A stretch of DNA of 64,000 bases. Origin: Dethiosulfovibrio faecalis. GTDB lineage: Bacteria; Synergistota; Synergistia; Synergistales; Dethiosulfovibrionaceae. The stretch covers positions 212,808-276,807 of the forward strand of contig NZ_JAKGUE010000003.1 of NCBI RefSeq assembly GCF_021568795.1. The letters run 5' to 3'. The notes under the pieces were generated by a model. The model ran no database searches and was not told where the DNA came from. It saw only the letters and a program-made list of their open reading frames with translations. A program made the position numbers and the translations under genes. The stretch's first letter is position 1, and every line of letters starts with the position of its first letter. This document shows positions 52,778 through 60,785 of the stretch, piece by piece.

Positions 52778-52984
52778 ATGAAAACCGTTAAGATGACCTT
52801 CGGGAGAGCGGACGGAACGAAAAAGAGCATCTCCCTCAAGCACGCCAAGGAAACCCTCACGGAAACCGAGGTCAGGGCGGCCATGCAGTCCGTCATAGAC
52901 AACGGAGCGGTTCTTCCGGCGGTAACCGCCATAGTCGAAGCGGAGCTTATCGATCGCACCGTGGCGGAGATCATAACCCAGTAA
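52778..52984 (+). CDS. DUF2922 family small protein
   Basis: A 68-residue protein with SD GGAGAGGAGG. The opening KTVKMTFGRADGTKKSISLK and the later DNGAVLPAVTAIVEAELIDR match DUF2922. It is the usual neighbour of DUF1659, with which it is 44 bp apart. No membrane segment or catalytic motif is visible; function unknown. Confidence 0.85.
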   Translation: MKTVKMTFGRADGTKKSISLKHAKETLTETEVRAAMQSVIDNGAVLPAVTAIVEAELIDRTVAEIITQ

Positions 52985-53001
52985 CGAGGAGGACGGAAAA
53001 A

Positions 53002-53154
53002 ATGGAGGACTTACTGGCCGGAATAGCCCAGAGCGGCTTCTCCGTAGCGGTGGCAGCCTACCTGCTCATCCGCATGGAAAGCAGACTCGAAGGGCTCAGC
53101 CAGGCCATACAGGAACTGAAACTGGCCATAGTCGAGGAAGGCCGTCGTGGATGA
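53002..53154 (+). CDS. YvrJ family small protein
   Basis: A 50-residue protein that is easily missed. ATG 53002 follows GAGGAGGACGG. The N-terminal half is a probable membrane helix (GIAQSGFSVAVAAYLLIRME), followed by a charged helix (SRLEGLSQAIQELKLAIVEE). This matches YvrJ proteins, which in Bacillus subtilis are encoded beside the unusual sigma factor SigO/RsoA. Its stop overlaps the GTG start of the M15 peptidase gene by 8 bp. Confidence 0.8.
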   Translation: MEDLLAGIAQSGFSVAVAAYLLIRMESRLEGLSQAIQELKLAIVEEGRRG

Positions 53155-53482
53155 CAACGATATCCGCATAGCGCCCCACTTCTCGCTTAGGGAGTTTCAG
53201 TGTCCCTGCTGCCTCACGGTGCGCCTCCAACCGGAGCTTCTGAGCCGGTTGGAGGCCCTCCGGGGCCGCTGGGGTCCACTGCGGATAACCAGCGGCTACA
53301 GATGCCCAAGGCACAACTCCGAGGTCGGAGGCGTGTCCCGCAGTCGACACATGAACGGCGCGGCGGCGGACGTGGCGGTCTCTAAAAGCCGTCAGGAACT
53401 CTTCTGCGCCATAGCCGAAGAAGAAGGCTTCGACTCCGTGCTGCCCTATAGGGACAGGGGGTTCGTCCATCTAGCTGTATGA
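53147..53482 (+). CDS. M15-type D-Ala-D-Ala carboxypeptidase-like protein
   Basis: A 111-residue protein of the Peptidase_M15_3 family. IAPHFSLREFQCPCCLTVRL is the usual entry, followed by ITSGYRCPRHNSEVGGVSRS, then SRHMNGAAADVAV with the zinc-ligand His/Asp pattern and a final RGFVHLAV with the third ligand. There is no signal peptide. Related phage endolysins and cassette-borne copies share this small form. It overlaps yvrJ and lies 22 bp before the sigma-like gene. Confidence 0.85.
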   Translation: MDDNDIRIAPHFSLREFQCPCCLTVRLQPELLSRLEALRGRWGPLRITSGYRCPRHNSEVGGVSRSRHMNGAAADVAVSKSRQELFCAIAEEEGFDSVLPYRDRGFVHLAV

Positions 53483-53504
53483 AATCGAAGGAGGTTTATA
53501 GAAG

Positions 53505-54071
53505 ATGCACCAGGAAAAAGGAAAAACCGTAGGACCTATAGACGAAAGCAAACTCATCGGAGGGGACTGCCCCTGCGACGGAACCGACGACATTCTCGAT
53601 CTGGAGGAACTGGTGCTTCGATACCTGCCCCTTATAAAAAGCCTGGCGAAACGCTACGCCGGGCGGGGCGCCGACTTCGAGGAACTTTTGGGCGAGGCTG
53701 CCTGTCATGCACTGGAGCTCATAATAAAATGTCCGGACGAACGGCCCCTGCCCCTCTACCTGTCCAACATGCTTCCCGGCAGGGTAAGAGACGCCGCGGA
53801 AAAACTCCGTCGTCAGGCGGACCACGGCAGCTTCGAGGAGATGGCCGAGACCGGCTACGAGCCGGAGGATCCGAACCCACTATACAACCCCAAGCTTCTG
53901 CTTGCGGGAATACCCATAGATCCCCAGGAATTTCTGCTGGTTGAAGACCTTCTTCGAGGTCTGAGGCAAAGCGAGATAGCGAAAGACCTGGGATGCTCCC
54001 AGCAAAACGTCAGCGTCATGGTCAGAAAGCTGAGAAAAAAGCTGGCGGATTTTCTGAAAGACCTGCTGTAA
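53505..54071 (+). CDS. sigma-70-like factor of the DUF1659 cassette
   Basis: A 188-residue protein. Region 2 is suggested by LEELVLRYLPLIKSLAKRYA and FEELLGEAACHALELI. Region 4 is a helix-turn-helix, VEDLLRGLRQSEIAKDLGCS then QQNVSVMVRKLRKKLADFLK. The start ATG 53505 follows GGAGG. It is the last gene of the cassette and may drive its transcription. Its 3' end occurs again in shortened form at 47894-48007, so the gene was once duplicated with the island. Confidence 0.83.
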   Translation: MHQEKGKTVGPIDESKLIGGDCPCDGTDDILDLEELVLRYLPLIKSLAKRYAGRGADFEELLGEAACHALELIIKCPDERPLPLYLSNMLPGRVRDAAEKLRRQADHGSFEEMAETGYEPEDPNPLYNPKLLLAGIPIDPQEFLLVEDLLRGLRQSEIAKDLGCSQQNVSVMVRKLRKKLADFLKDLL

Positions 54072-54076
54072 CCCCC

Positions 54077-54108
54077 AAAGGACCCGACCGAAAGGCCGGG
54101 TCCTTTTT
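54077..54108 (+). terminator. terminator of DUF1659-sigma cassette
   Basis: AAAGGACCCGACC and GGCCGGGTCCTTT pair around a GAAA tetraloop, followed by T residues. The same element, with GGTCGG, occurs at 47957-47988. Confidence 0.9.
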
Positions 54109-54136
54109 GTTCTCTCCATAAGAGTGGTGCCCTTAA

Positions 54137-54165
54137 TTGATCATTCCTTGATCTGTTGATACAAT
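54137..54165 (+). promoter_or_regulatory. promoter of relB-like antitoxin gene
   Basis: TTGATC at 54137-54142 and TACAAT at 54160-54165 are 17 bp apart, 23 bp before the antitoxin start. A degenerate copy stands at 52133-52161. Confidence 0.6.
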
Positions 54166-54188
54166 GTGCCTACAAGGAGGCGATAAAG

Positions 54189-54449
54189 ATGACCGCCTGT
54201 GATAGTTCTATCAGAGTTCGCATAGACAGCGAAACCAAACAGAAAGCATCGGAAGCCCTTTCGCAGATGGGGCTATCCATATCCGACGCCGTCAGGATGA
54301 CGCTGGTACAGATCGGAACGAGCGGACGACTTCCATTCCCGGTAGAGATCCCCAACGCTACTACCCGCCAGGCTATGGCCGAGGTCGCTTCCGGAGAAGG
54401 AAAAGAATTTCAGTCTCTCGACGACCTGTATGAAGACCTCGGTATCTGA
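54189..54449 (+). CDS. RelB/DinJ-family antitoxin
   Basis: An 86-residue ribbon-helix-helix antitoxin. ATG 54189 follows AAGGAGG. SSIRVRIDSETKQKASEALS then QMGLSISDAVRMTLVQIG is the RHH DNA-binding and dimerisation part. The C-terminal toxin-binding tail includes EGKEFQSLDDLYEDLGI. DinJ neutralises the YafQ mRNA interferase. Its stop overlaps the start of the toxin relic by one base, as in intact dinJ-yafQ pairs. With the toxin destroyed it is probably an orphan. Confidence 0.9.
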   Translation: MTACDSSIRVRIDSETKQKASEALSQMGLSISDAVRMTLVQIGTSGRLPFPVEIPNATTRQAMAEVASGEGKEFQSLDDLYEDLGI

Positions 54450-54615
54450 TGCCGAAGCTGAAACGATCAACTCAGTTCAATACAATGATCATTCCATGCT
54501 AGGAAACTGGGGCAGCCATCGCTCGCTTCATATAGAACCCGATTGGATCCTGATATACAAAGTCGACCAACAAACCATTTCACTGATCAGAACCGGCACC
54601 CACTCCGATATCCTC
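54449..54615 (+). pseudogene. YafQ toxin relic, internally deleted and frameshifted
   Basis: From ATG 54449 the frame reads MPKLKRSTQF, a good YafQ start, then leaves the family and stops after TMIIPC. In the next frame from about 54484 the YafQ C-terminus resumes: YNDHSMLGNWGSHRSLHIEP, DWILIYKVD, LIRTGTHSDIL. About 40 middle residues are missing between the two, and the natural stop seems lost because the frame runs on into the terminator. The toxin is therefore inactive. Confidence 0.85.
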
Positions 54616-54620
54616 AAAAG

Positions 54621-54652
54621 AAAAGGGCCCGGCCGAAAGGCCGGGTCCTTTT
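54621..54652 (+). terminator. terminator after antitoxin/toxin relic
   Basis: AAAAGGGCCCGGCC and GGCCGGGTCCTTTT pair around GAAA, close in sequence to the cassette terminator at 54077. Confidence 0.82.
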
Positions 54653-54719
54653 CGTGTCTTTCCCTCCATCTCGTGATAGGATAACCCGGTATATACCAAT
54701 CGTTCGATGAGGTGATCCG

Positions 54720-56222
54720 GTGTTATTCAATTCCTATGCGTTTCTCTTCGTTTTTCTGCCGATAACGTGGGTTCTCTTCCGCTTCGCCTGTTCCAGACAC
54801 GTAACCGACGTGGCGATAGCGGTTCTGACCGTGGCCTCTCTGGCGTTCTACTCCTACTGGAATCCCCCCTTCGTCTTCCTCATACTGTTCTCCATACTTT
54901 TCAACTACTCCTGGGGCAGGATCATAGAGAAGAGCATCGACAGGGGCAAAAGCGGCAAGGCGTGGCTTTACGTGGGGGTGGCGGTGAACCTGTGTCTCAT
55001 AGGCTACTTCAAATACGCCAACTTCATCATGTCCAACGCGGCCTGGCTGGGCGGATGGAGCTGGACGACCAGAGACATCTTTCTTCCTCTTGGGATATCG
55101 TTCTTTACCTTCCAGCAGATAGCCTATCTCATCGACTGTTCCAGGGGACTGGCCAAGGAACACGCCTTCACCCACTACGCACTGTTCGTCACGTTCTTTC
55201 CCCAGCTCATAGCCGGACCTATAGTGCGATACGACCAGATAATGCCCCAGTTCTCCCGCCTGAGAACCTTCGGCCTGAGCTACAGAAACCTTGCCATGGG
55301 TGTAACCCTGCTCACCCTGGGACTGTTCAAGAAACTCGTCATAGCGGACACCCTTTCGCCCTGGGTGGCGGCGGTGTTCGACGGCTCCGACACGGTAACC
55401 TTCTTCGAGGGCTGGGCTGGAGCGCTGTGCTACACATTCCAGATATACTTCGATTTTTCCGGGTACTCGGACATGGCTCTGGGGCTGGGTAGGATGTTCA
55501 ACATCGACCTGCCGATAAACTTCGACTCGCCCTATAAAGCCACGTCGATAATAGACTTCTGGCGGCGATGGCACATATCCCTCTCCACCTTCCTCAGGGA
55601 CTACCTCTACATTCCTCTGGGGGGCAGCAGAAAGGGCTCGATGCGCCGTTACGCCAACCTCATGACCACCATGCTTTTGGGAGGCCTTTGGCACGGCGCT
55701 TCCTGGAACTTCGTGGTTTGGGGCGGGCTTCACGGACTGTTCCTGTCGATAAACCACGTCTTTCGCTCCGTCTTTCCCAGACGGGACGGGAGACCGTCTT
55801 TTTTATCCCGCGTTCTTTCGTGGGGGCTGACCTTTCCGTCCGTCGTCGTGGCGTGGGTTTTCTTTAGAGCCACCACCTTCTCCAGAGCCTGGGACATACT
55901 AGGGGGAATGTTCGGGTTTAACGGTGCGGTTCTTCCGCCGAACTATATGCCCATCGCGGCGGGAAGAAGGATATTGGAGGCTTTGGGGGTGGACTTTTAC
56001 TATCCTTTTTCATGGGGAATCTTGAATCCTAGAAAAGAACTCTTGTTTATATTTTATTGTTTTTTGGCGGTAATTGTTCTTCCTAATAGCTACGAATGGA
56101 GTAAGGCTTTTTTCAGAAGAAAGCGGTTCAGATTCCTTTGGGCCGTCGTCTTAGGTGGTCTGCTGGGGGTAAGCGTATGTTTCCTCAACCGAATATCCGA
56201 ATTCCTGTACTTTCAGTTTTGA
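54720..56222 (+). CDS. MBOAT-family O-acyltransferase (AlgI-like)
   Basis: A 500-residue polytopic protein that would move acyl (often acetyl) groups onto exported polysaccharide. GTG 54720 follows GAGGTGATC. About ten membrane segments are visible. Motifs include LPLGISFFTFQQIAYLIDCS, FPQLIAGPIVRYDQIMPQ, and FWRRWHISLSTFLRDYLYIP with LGGLWHGASWNFVVWGGLHG, whose His is the MBOAT catalytic residue. The next gene encodes a periplasmic SGNH-like partner. Together they probably O-acetylate the polysaccharide whose genes follow. Confidence 0.92.
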   Translation: MLFNSYAFLFVFLPITWVLFRFACSRHVTDVAIAVLTVASLAFYSYWNPPFVFLILFSILFNYSWGRIIEKSIDRGKSGKAWLYVGVAVNLCLIGYFKYANFIMSNAAWLGGWSWTTRDIFLPLGISFFTFQQIAYLIDCSRGLAKEHAFTHYALFVTFFPQLIAGPIVRYDQIMPQFSRLRTFGLSYRNLAMGVTLLTLGLFKKLVIADTLSPWVAAVFDGSDTVTFFEGWAGALCYTFQIYFDFSGYSDMALGLGRMFNIDLPINFDSPYKATSIIDFWRRWHISLSTFLRDYLYIPLGGSRKGSMRRYANLMTTMLLGGLWHGASWNFVVWGGLHGLFLSINHVFRSVFPRRDGRPSFLSRVLSWGLTFPSVVVAWVFFRATTFSRAWDILGGMFGFNGAVLPPNYMPIAAGRRILEALGVDFYYPFSWGILNPRKELLFIFYCFLAVIVLPNSYEWSKAFFRRKRFRFLWAVVLGGLLGVSVCFLNRISEFLYFQF

Positions 56223-56235
56223 GGAGGAGTCTAAT

Positions 56236-57294
56236 ATGAAGGGATGGAAAAGTTTTCTCCTCGTGACGTTGCTCACCGCAACTGCGTTTTGTGGAACGGT
56301 TGCCGGCATAAACTATATGGTCGATCCGCTGTGGTGCTTCGACCACGAGGTTTTGTTAGGAAAGAATCAACCCATGTTCGACGAGCGTCAACAGAAAACC
56401 GATTGGCTGACCTTTCACGACGTGGATTACGATACTCTGATTTTCGGAAATAGCAGGGTGTCCTATTTGGATTCTCGAGAGGTTCCCGGAAGGGCCTTCA
56501 ACTATTCGTGTGGTAGCATGAGATCTACGGAATATCTGGATTATGCTAAATATGCAAAAGAAATACAAGGAGGGAGTATTAAGTGTATACTGCTTGGCGT
56601 CAGTTTCTACGATACCAACATGGCAATCAAGACGACTTTTAAGGACTCTTCTTGGTATATAGACAGAGCCAATTCTGTAGGGTTTCGATATAGATCTCTC
56701 TTGAGTTTAAATTTAATGCTTTATTCTTTGGAAGCAATCAAAAGGGACGCAGATAAGAATACACATGATGCATATTTTCGTTGTAAAAAAAATATATTAG
56801 CTAAAAGGATGTCTCTTCCTATCGATGATGTCTTTAGGGAGAAAGCCATCAAGGCGCAAATAAATAGATATAGAGCAGAGGTATATGGTGGTAGCTACGT
56901 TTATAACGGTAATAAAGCTTCTTTTGAAAAATTGAAAGAAAAATTTCCAGACACTAAGATCTATGTTTTTATTACTCCGGTTACAGTTTCTTTTGTAAAG
57001 TTACTTATTTCAGAGGGCCGTTGGGAGGATTACAAACGTTGGGTCAAAGATCTGGTCGACGTGTTTGGAGCCGTTTGGAACTTTATGTACGTCAACGACG
57101 TGACGGAAAACATTGCAGCTAATTTCAAAGATGCCCACCATTATTCACCGGAGGTTGCGGCAATTATAGCAAAAAAGGTTTACGACCTTCCAACTCCGCC
57201 GGAGTACGATTCTTTCGGCATAAAAATGACAAGGGAATCCCTGTCGTCGGACATCCGCTTTTTGGAAAAGAATCTGAAGGGTATTCTTCAGTAA
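56236..57294 (+). CDS. SGNH-like periplasmic protein paired with MBOAT
   Basis: A 352-residue protein with an N-terminal membrane anchor or signal (FLLVTLLTATAFCGTVAGIN). TLIFGNSRVSYLDSREVPG resembles the GDS/GNSR block of SGNH esterases, and DAHHYSPEVAAIIAKKV near the end gives the Asp-x-x-His pair. Acyl-transfer partners such as AlgJ, AlgX and DltD have this layout. The middle (56.6-57.0 kb) is clearly AT-richer than the MBOAT gene upstream, a sign of separate origin. It lies 13 bp after that gene. Confidence 0.65.
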   Translation: MKGWKSFLLVTLLTATAFCGTVAGINYMVDPLWCFDHEVLLGKNQPMFDERQQKTDWLTFHDVDYDTLIFGNSRVSYLDSREVPGRAFNYSCGSMRSTEYLDYAKYAKEIQGGSIKCILLGVSFYDTNMAIKTTFKDSSWYIDRANSVGFRYRSLLSLNLMLYSLEAIKRDADKNTHDAYFRCKKNILAKRMSLPIDDVFREKAIKAQINRYRAEVYGGSYVYNGNKASFEKLKEKFPDTKIYVFITPVTVSFVKLLISEGRWEDYKRWVKDLVDVFGAVWNFMYVNDVTENIAANFKDAHHYSPEVAAIIAKKVYDLPTPPEYDSFGIKMTRESLSSDIRFLEKNLKGILQ

Positions 57295-57367
57295 CGGTCT
57301 TGACCAATTGCGTTTCGAGTAGTATTTTTACTCATATATAGTAAGGCCGTATGGGAGGTTCCGTGTT

Positions 57368-58897
57368 GTGAATAGAATAAAATCTTTCGTGCGGTCGCTG
57401 ACAAAAGATAGGTCCGCTTTGGGAAGCTCCATCGTAATGACTGCAATCACTGTGGTCAGCAAGGCGATGGGTTACGGACGGATGGTGTTGATGGCCGTAA
57501 TGTTCGGAGCTTCCGCCGGAATGGATTCTTACTATGTGGCAATCGGGGCTTTGACTCTGCTGGCGGGAACTGCTCAGAATACCCTTGAGTCGGCGGTGCT
57601 TCCCATCCTTGCGATGGCGGAAAAAGAGGGGCGAGATCGTGATTTTATGGCCTCGGTTTTTCGGATCGCCGTGGCGATAACCCTGTTCGTGGTGGTTGTG
57701 CTTGGTCTTTTCTCTCTCCCTTACGTAAGTCTTTTCGCCCTTCATTTCGACCAGGAAAGGCTGATAATCGCTTCCAGGATGCTGCTCTTGCTGCTGCCCT
57801 GGGGAATCGCCACTGTGTTGAACGGCTTCATGATTTCCTGGTCCACCCACAAGGGCAGATATACCCTCTCGTCCGTCGCCACCTCTCCCTTCAATCTGGT
57901 GATGTTGCCCTTGATGGTGTTATTAGCTACGAGGTGGGGTAGCTACAGCCTTGCCGTAGCCCAAAGCGTGGCCCTTGTCCTGTGTTCCATTCTATTCTGG
58001 CGGCTTCTGAGGGGCTTCCCATTGAGATATCGGTCCGTTCCTCGGGATCTGTTAGGCAAGGCCGGGCGAGATAGTCTTTTGTGTCTGGGTTTGGCGGGTG
58101 CCAGCTCCCTTTATCTGGCTACCGATCGTTTTTTCGCGTCTTCTCTTCCGGTGGGGAACGTTTCCGCCATAAGCTATGCCAGCGTGGTGTTCGGGTTGCC
58201 TTTGGGGTTTGCCGTCGCTCCCTTGCTTATGTATCTCAGCAAGTCCAGCAAGGCCGTGGCCCAACGTGGAGAGGCCAGAGGGCAGTTAAAAGGGGCCTTG
58301 TCCATCGGTTGGGCCTACTTTATGATCTGCGGGATGGCCATGATGGCGGTATCGAAGCCCCTTGTGACATTGGTGTTCAACTACGGCGCTTTCGATTCCT
58401 ACGCCACGGACCTTACCTCAGCCTGCCTTTCGGCTTTGGCGATCGCATTGCCTTTCGCATTATGGCAGACGGTGCTTTTTCGATATATACAGTCGATCGG
58501 CAGGCTAAGCTTGGTGGTGTCCTGGAGTTATGTTTCGATTCTAATAAACGCCCTGTTGGATTGGTTTTTTGCCTCTCGTTTCGGAGCTCCCGGCATATGT
58601 TTCGCCACCAGCCTGGTATGGCTGATATCCTCTTTCGTTTATATGACCAGGTTGACTCCCGGCCTCTTCAGGGAGATAGCGGCTCCCATAGCGTGTCAGC
58701 TGTTTGTGGCGGCTCTGTGGGTCGTACCGTTGAAGTTGTTTCTTTCTGGCACGATAATTCCCTTGACGGTGGCCCTTTTCTCTGTAATCCTTCATGTATT
58801 GATCTGTGAAAAATTAGGATTTTACAGAGACCTGCCTGAATCTTGGAGGCCTGTATTTATCTTGAAACTGGTGGTCGGCAAGGTTTTTCGTAGTTAG
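57368..58897 (+). CDS. MurJ/MviN-family lipid flippase
   Basis: A 509-residue MOP-superfamily protein with about 14 membrane segments. It opens with VMTAITVVSKAMGYGRMVLM and GASAGMDSYYVAIGALTLLA, as in MurJ; the loop LESAVLPILAMAEKEGRD follows. Later segments include FAVAPLLMYLSKSSKAVAQR and LVTLVFNYGAFDSYATDLTS. Placement in a polysaccharide locus suggests it may flip a lipid-linked oligosaccharide, as Wzx does, and not necessarily lipid II. GTG 57368 follows GGGAGG. Confidence 0.85.
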   Translation: MNRIKSFVRSLTKDRSALGSSIVMTAITVVSKAMGYGRMVLMAVMFGASAGMDSYYVAIGALTLLAGTAQNTLESAVLPILAMAEKEGRDRDFMASVFRIAVAITLFVVVVLGLFSLPYVSLFALHFDQERLIIASRMLLLLLPWGIATVLNGFMISWSTHKGRYTLSSVATSPFNLVMLPLMVLLATRWGSYSLAVAQSVALVLCSILFWRLLRGFPLRYRSVPRDLLGKAGRDSLLCLGLAGASSLYLATDRFFASSLPVGNVSAISYASVVFGLPLGFAVAPLLMYLSKSSKAVAQRGEARGQLKGALSIGWAYFMICGMAMMAVSKPLVTLVFNYGAFDSYATDLTSACLSALAIALPFALWQTVLFRYIQSIGRLSLVVSWSYVSILINALLDWFFASRFGAPGICFATSLVWLISSFVYMTRLTPGLFREIAAPIACQLFVAALWVVPLKLFLSGTIIPLTVALFSVILHVLICEKLGFYRDLPESWRPVFILKLVVGKVFRS

Positions 58898-58927
58898 ATT
58901 TTTCTTTTGCTTGAAGGAGGATTTGAA

Positions 58928-60025
58928 TTGCCCAAGGTAATCTCCCTCGTAGGAGCTCGGCCCCAGTTCGTCAAAGAGGCCATGATATACAAAGAGGTGC
59001 GCCGTCTTTCCGCCTGGGATCACGTGCTGGTCCACTCGGGACAGCATTACGACGCCTCCATGTCCGGAGCCTTCTTCGACCAGCTATCCATAAAAAATCC
59101 GGATCACTCCATGGACATAGGCAGCGGGTCCCACGGAGCTATGACGGCCCGCGCCCTCGAGCGTTTCGAGGCGGTGCTGCTGGAAGAACGGCCCGACATG
59201 GTCCTCGTCTACGGCGACACCAACACCACCGTGGCCGGAGCCCTGGCGGCATCCAAGCTTAAAATCCCCGTGGCTCACGTAGAGGCGGGCATAAGGCAAA
59301 ACCCCAAGGACATGCCGGAGGAGATAAACAGAGTCGTCACGGACCATCTGTCCAGATATCTCTTCACCTGTTCTCGAACAGCGGCAAACAACCTGGCGAA
59401 TGAGGGAATAACCCAAGGCGTCCACAACGTAGGAGACGTCATGTACGACCTTTTTCTCATGATGCGTTCCAGCTTCGACGGAGCAGTCACGGAAAAACTG
59501 GGTCTGAAGCCGAATCGCTTCGTTCTGGTGACCCTTCACAGGGACTTCAACGTGGACGACGAACGAAAGCTCGGCGAGATCCTAAAGGGCCTCTCCGAGC
59601 TGGGAAAGACCCTCGATCTGGAGATAGTCTTCCCCGCCCATCCCAGAACGTCGAAGAGGATAGAGGAGTTCGGCCTCTCCGGCCTGACGGACGGCATCAA
59701 GATCGTTTCCCCCGTGGGATACTTTCAGCTCATGGGGTTGGCTGAAAACTGCGCCTTCGCCGTTACCGACAGCGGTGGATTTCAGAAAGAAGCCGTCTTC
59801 GCCGGAAAAAGGGCCCTGGTTATAATGCCCGACACCGGCTGGAGAGAGCTTACCGACTGCGGCTGGAACCTCCTGGCGGAGCCTAACTCGGAGGACATAG
59901 TAAAAAAAGGACTCTCCATCGCCCAAACCGACGGAACGACACCGCCCACCCCCTACGGCGACGGAAATGCGGCGGAGAAGATAGTTCTCGCCTTGAGATC
60001 GATACTGAAAGGAGCCACCCAATGA
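58928..60025 (+). CDS. non-hydrolysing UDP-sugar 2-epimerase (WbpI/WecB type)
   Basis: A 365-residue epimerase from TTG 58928 behind GAAGGAGG. Motifs are VGARPQFVKEAMIYKEVRRL, VYGDTNTTVAGALAASKLKI, HVEAGIRQNPKDMPEEINR, and FPAHPRTSKRIEEFGLSGL. WecB makes UDP-ManNAc, whereas WbpI acts on the 2,3-diacetamido uronic sugar. With WbpD-, WbpA- and WbpB-like genes directly downstream, the WbpI role is more likely. The stop overlaps the acetyltransferase start by 4 bp. Confidence 0.87.
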   Translation: MPKVISLVGARPQFVKEAMIYKEVRRLSAWDHVLVHSGQHYDASMSGAFFDQLSIKNPDHSMDIGSGSHGAMTARALERFEAVLLEERPDMVLVYGDTNTTVAGALAASKLKIPVAHVEAGIRQNPKDMPEEINRVVTDHLSRYLFTCSRTAANNLANEGITQGVHNVGDVMYDLFLMMRSSFDGAVTEKLGLKPNRFVLVTLHRDFNVDDERKLGEILKGLSELGKTLDLEIVFPAHPRTSKRIEEFGLSGLTDGIKIVSPVGYFQLMGLAENCAFAVTDSGGFQKEAVFAGKRALVIMPDTGWRELTDCGWNLLAEPNSEDIVKKGLSIAQTDGTTPPTPYGDGNAAEKIVLALRSILKGATQ

Positions 60026-60768
60026 TAAACAGCCCTTGCCCCGAAAGCGCCACGATCGGACAGAACGTGGTGATAGAGAAAGACGTTCGGATAGGAGAAA
60101 ACGTCCGGATCGGTCACAACGTGGTCATAAGGTCCGGCGTTCATATAGGCGACGGCTCCATCATCCTGGACGGAGCCATACTGGGCAAATGCCCCGCCAA
60201 GGCGGGCCTCTCCGCCACCACAGGCGAGGCCGTGGAACTTCCCCCTCTGGTGCTTGGCAAATCTGTAACGGTAGGGGCCTGCTGTGTTATCTATCGCGGG
60301 GCCGAAATTGGAAATTCCGTCTTCTTCGGCGACTGCGCCACCGTCCGAGAGGATGTAACCATCGGCGAACTCACCATAATCGGCAGAGGAGCCACCGTGG
60401 AAAACAAGACGACCATCGGCAAAAGATGCAAAATAGAGAGCAACGCCTACATAACCGCCATGAGCACCGTGGAGGACTACTGTTTCATAGCCCCCTGCGT
60501 GGCCTTCTCCAACGACAACTACCTGGGTCGAACCGAAGAGCGTAAAAAACACTTCGCCGGACCGGTCCTCCGAAAAGGAGCCAGAATAGGGGCCAACGCG
60601 ACCTTGCTTCCCGGAGTGGAAATAGGTAAAGACGCCCTCGTCGCGGCGGGAGCGGTGGTCACCAAAAACGTTCCATCCGAAACGGTGGTGGCAGGATGCC
60701 CCGCCAAAGAGATGAAACCGGTACCGGAAGAGCAGCTCATAGAAAACCAGACATATTACGAAGGATAA
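60022..60768 (+). CDS. hexapeptide-repeat N-acetyltransferase (WbpD-like)
   Basis: A 248-residue left-handed beta-helix protein. Hexapeptide repeats run from about 15 to 215, for example IGQNVVIEKDVRIGENVRIG, IGNSVFFGDCATVREDVTIG and GARIGANATLLPGVEIGKDA. FSNDNYLGRTEERKKHF and VVAGCPAKEMKPV match the WbpD/WlbB acetyltransferases that act on UDP-GlcNAc(3N)A. Those are usually somewhat shorter; extra repeats lie near the N-terminus. It overlaps the epimerase gene. Confidence 0.78.
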   Translation: MINSPCPESATIGQNVVIEKDVRIGENVRIGHNVVIRSGVHIGDGSIILDGAILGKCPAKAGLSATTGEAVELPPLVLGKSVTVGACCVIYRGAEIGNSVFFGDCATVREDVTIGELTIIGRGATVENKTTIGKRCKIESNAYITAMSTVEDYCFIAPCVAFSNDNYLGRTEERKKHFAGPVLRKGARIGANATLLPGVEIGKDALVAAGAVVTKNVPSETVVAGCPAKEMKPVPEEQLIENQTYYEG

Positions 60769-60785
60769 AGGAGACCGACCTCACC

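Noticed and set aside
52258..54110. Prophage remnant
   Set aside because: The M15 peptidase and the small DUF proteins could suggest phage, but there are no capsid, tail, terminase, portal or integrase genes.
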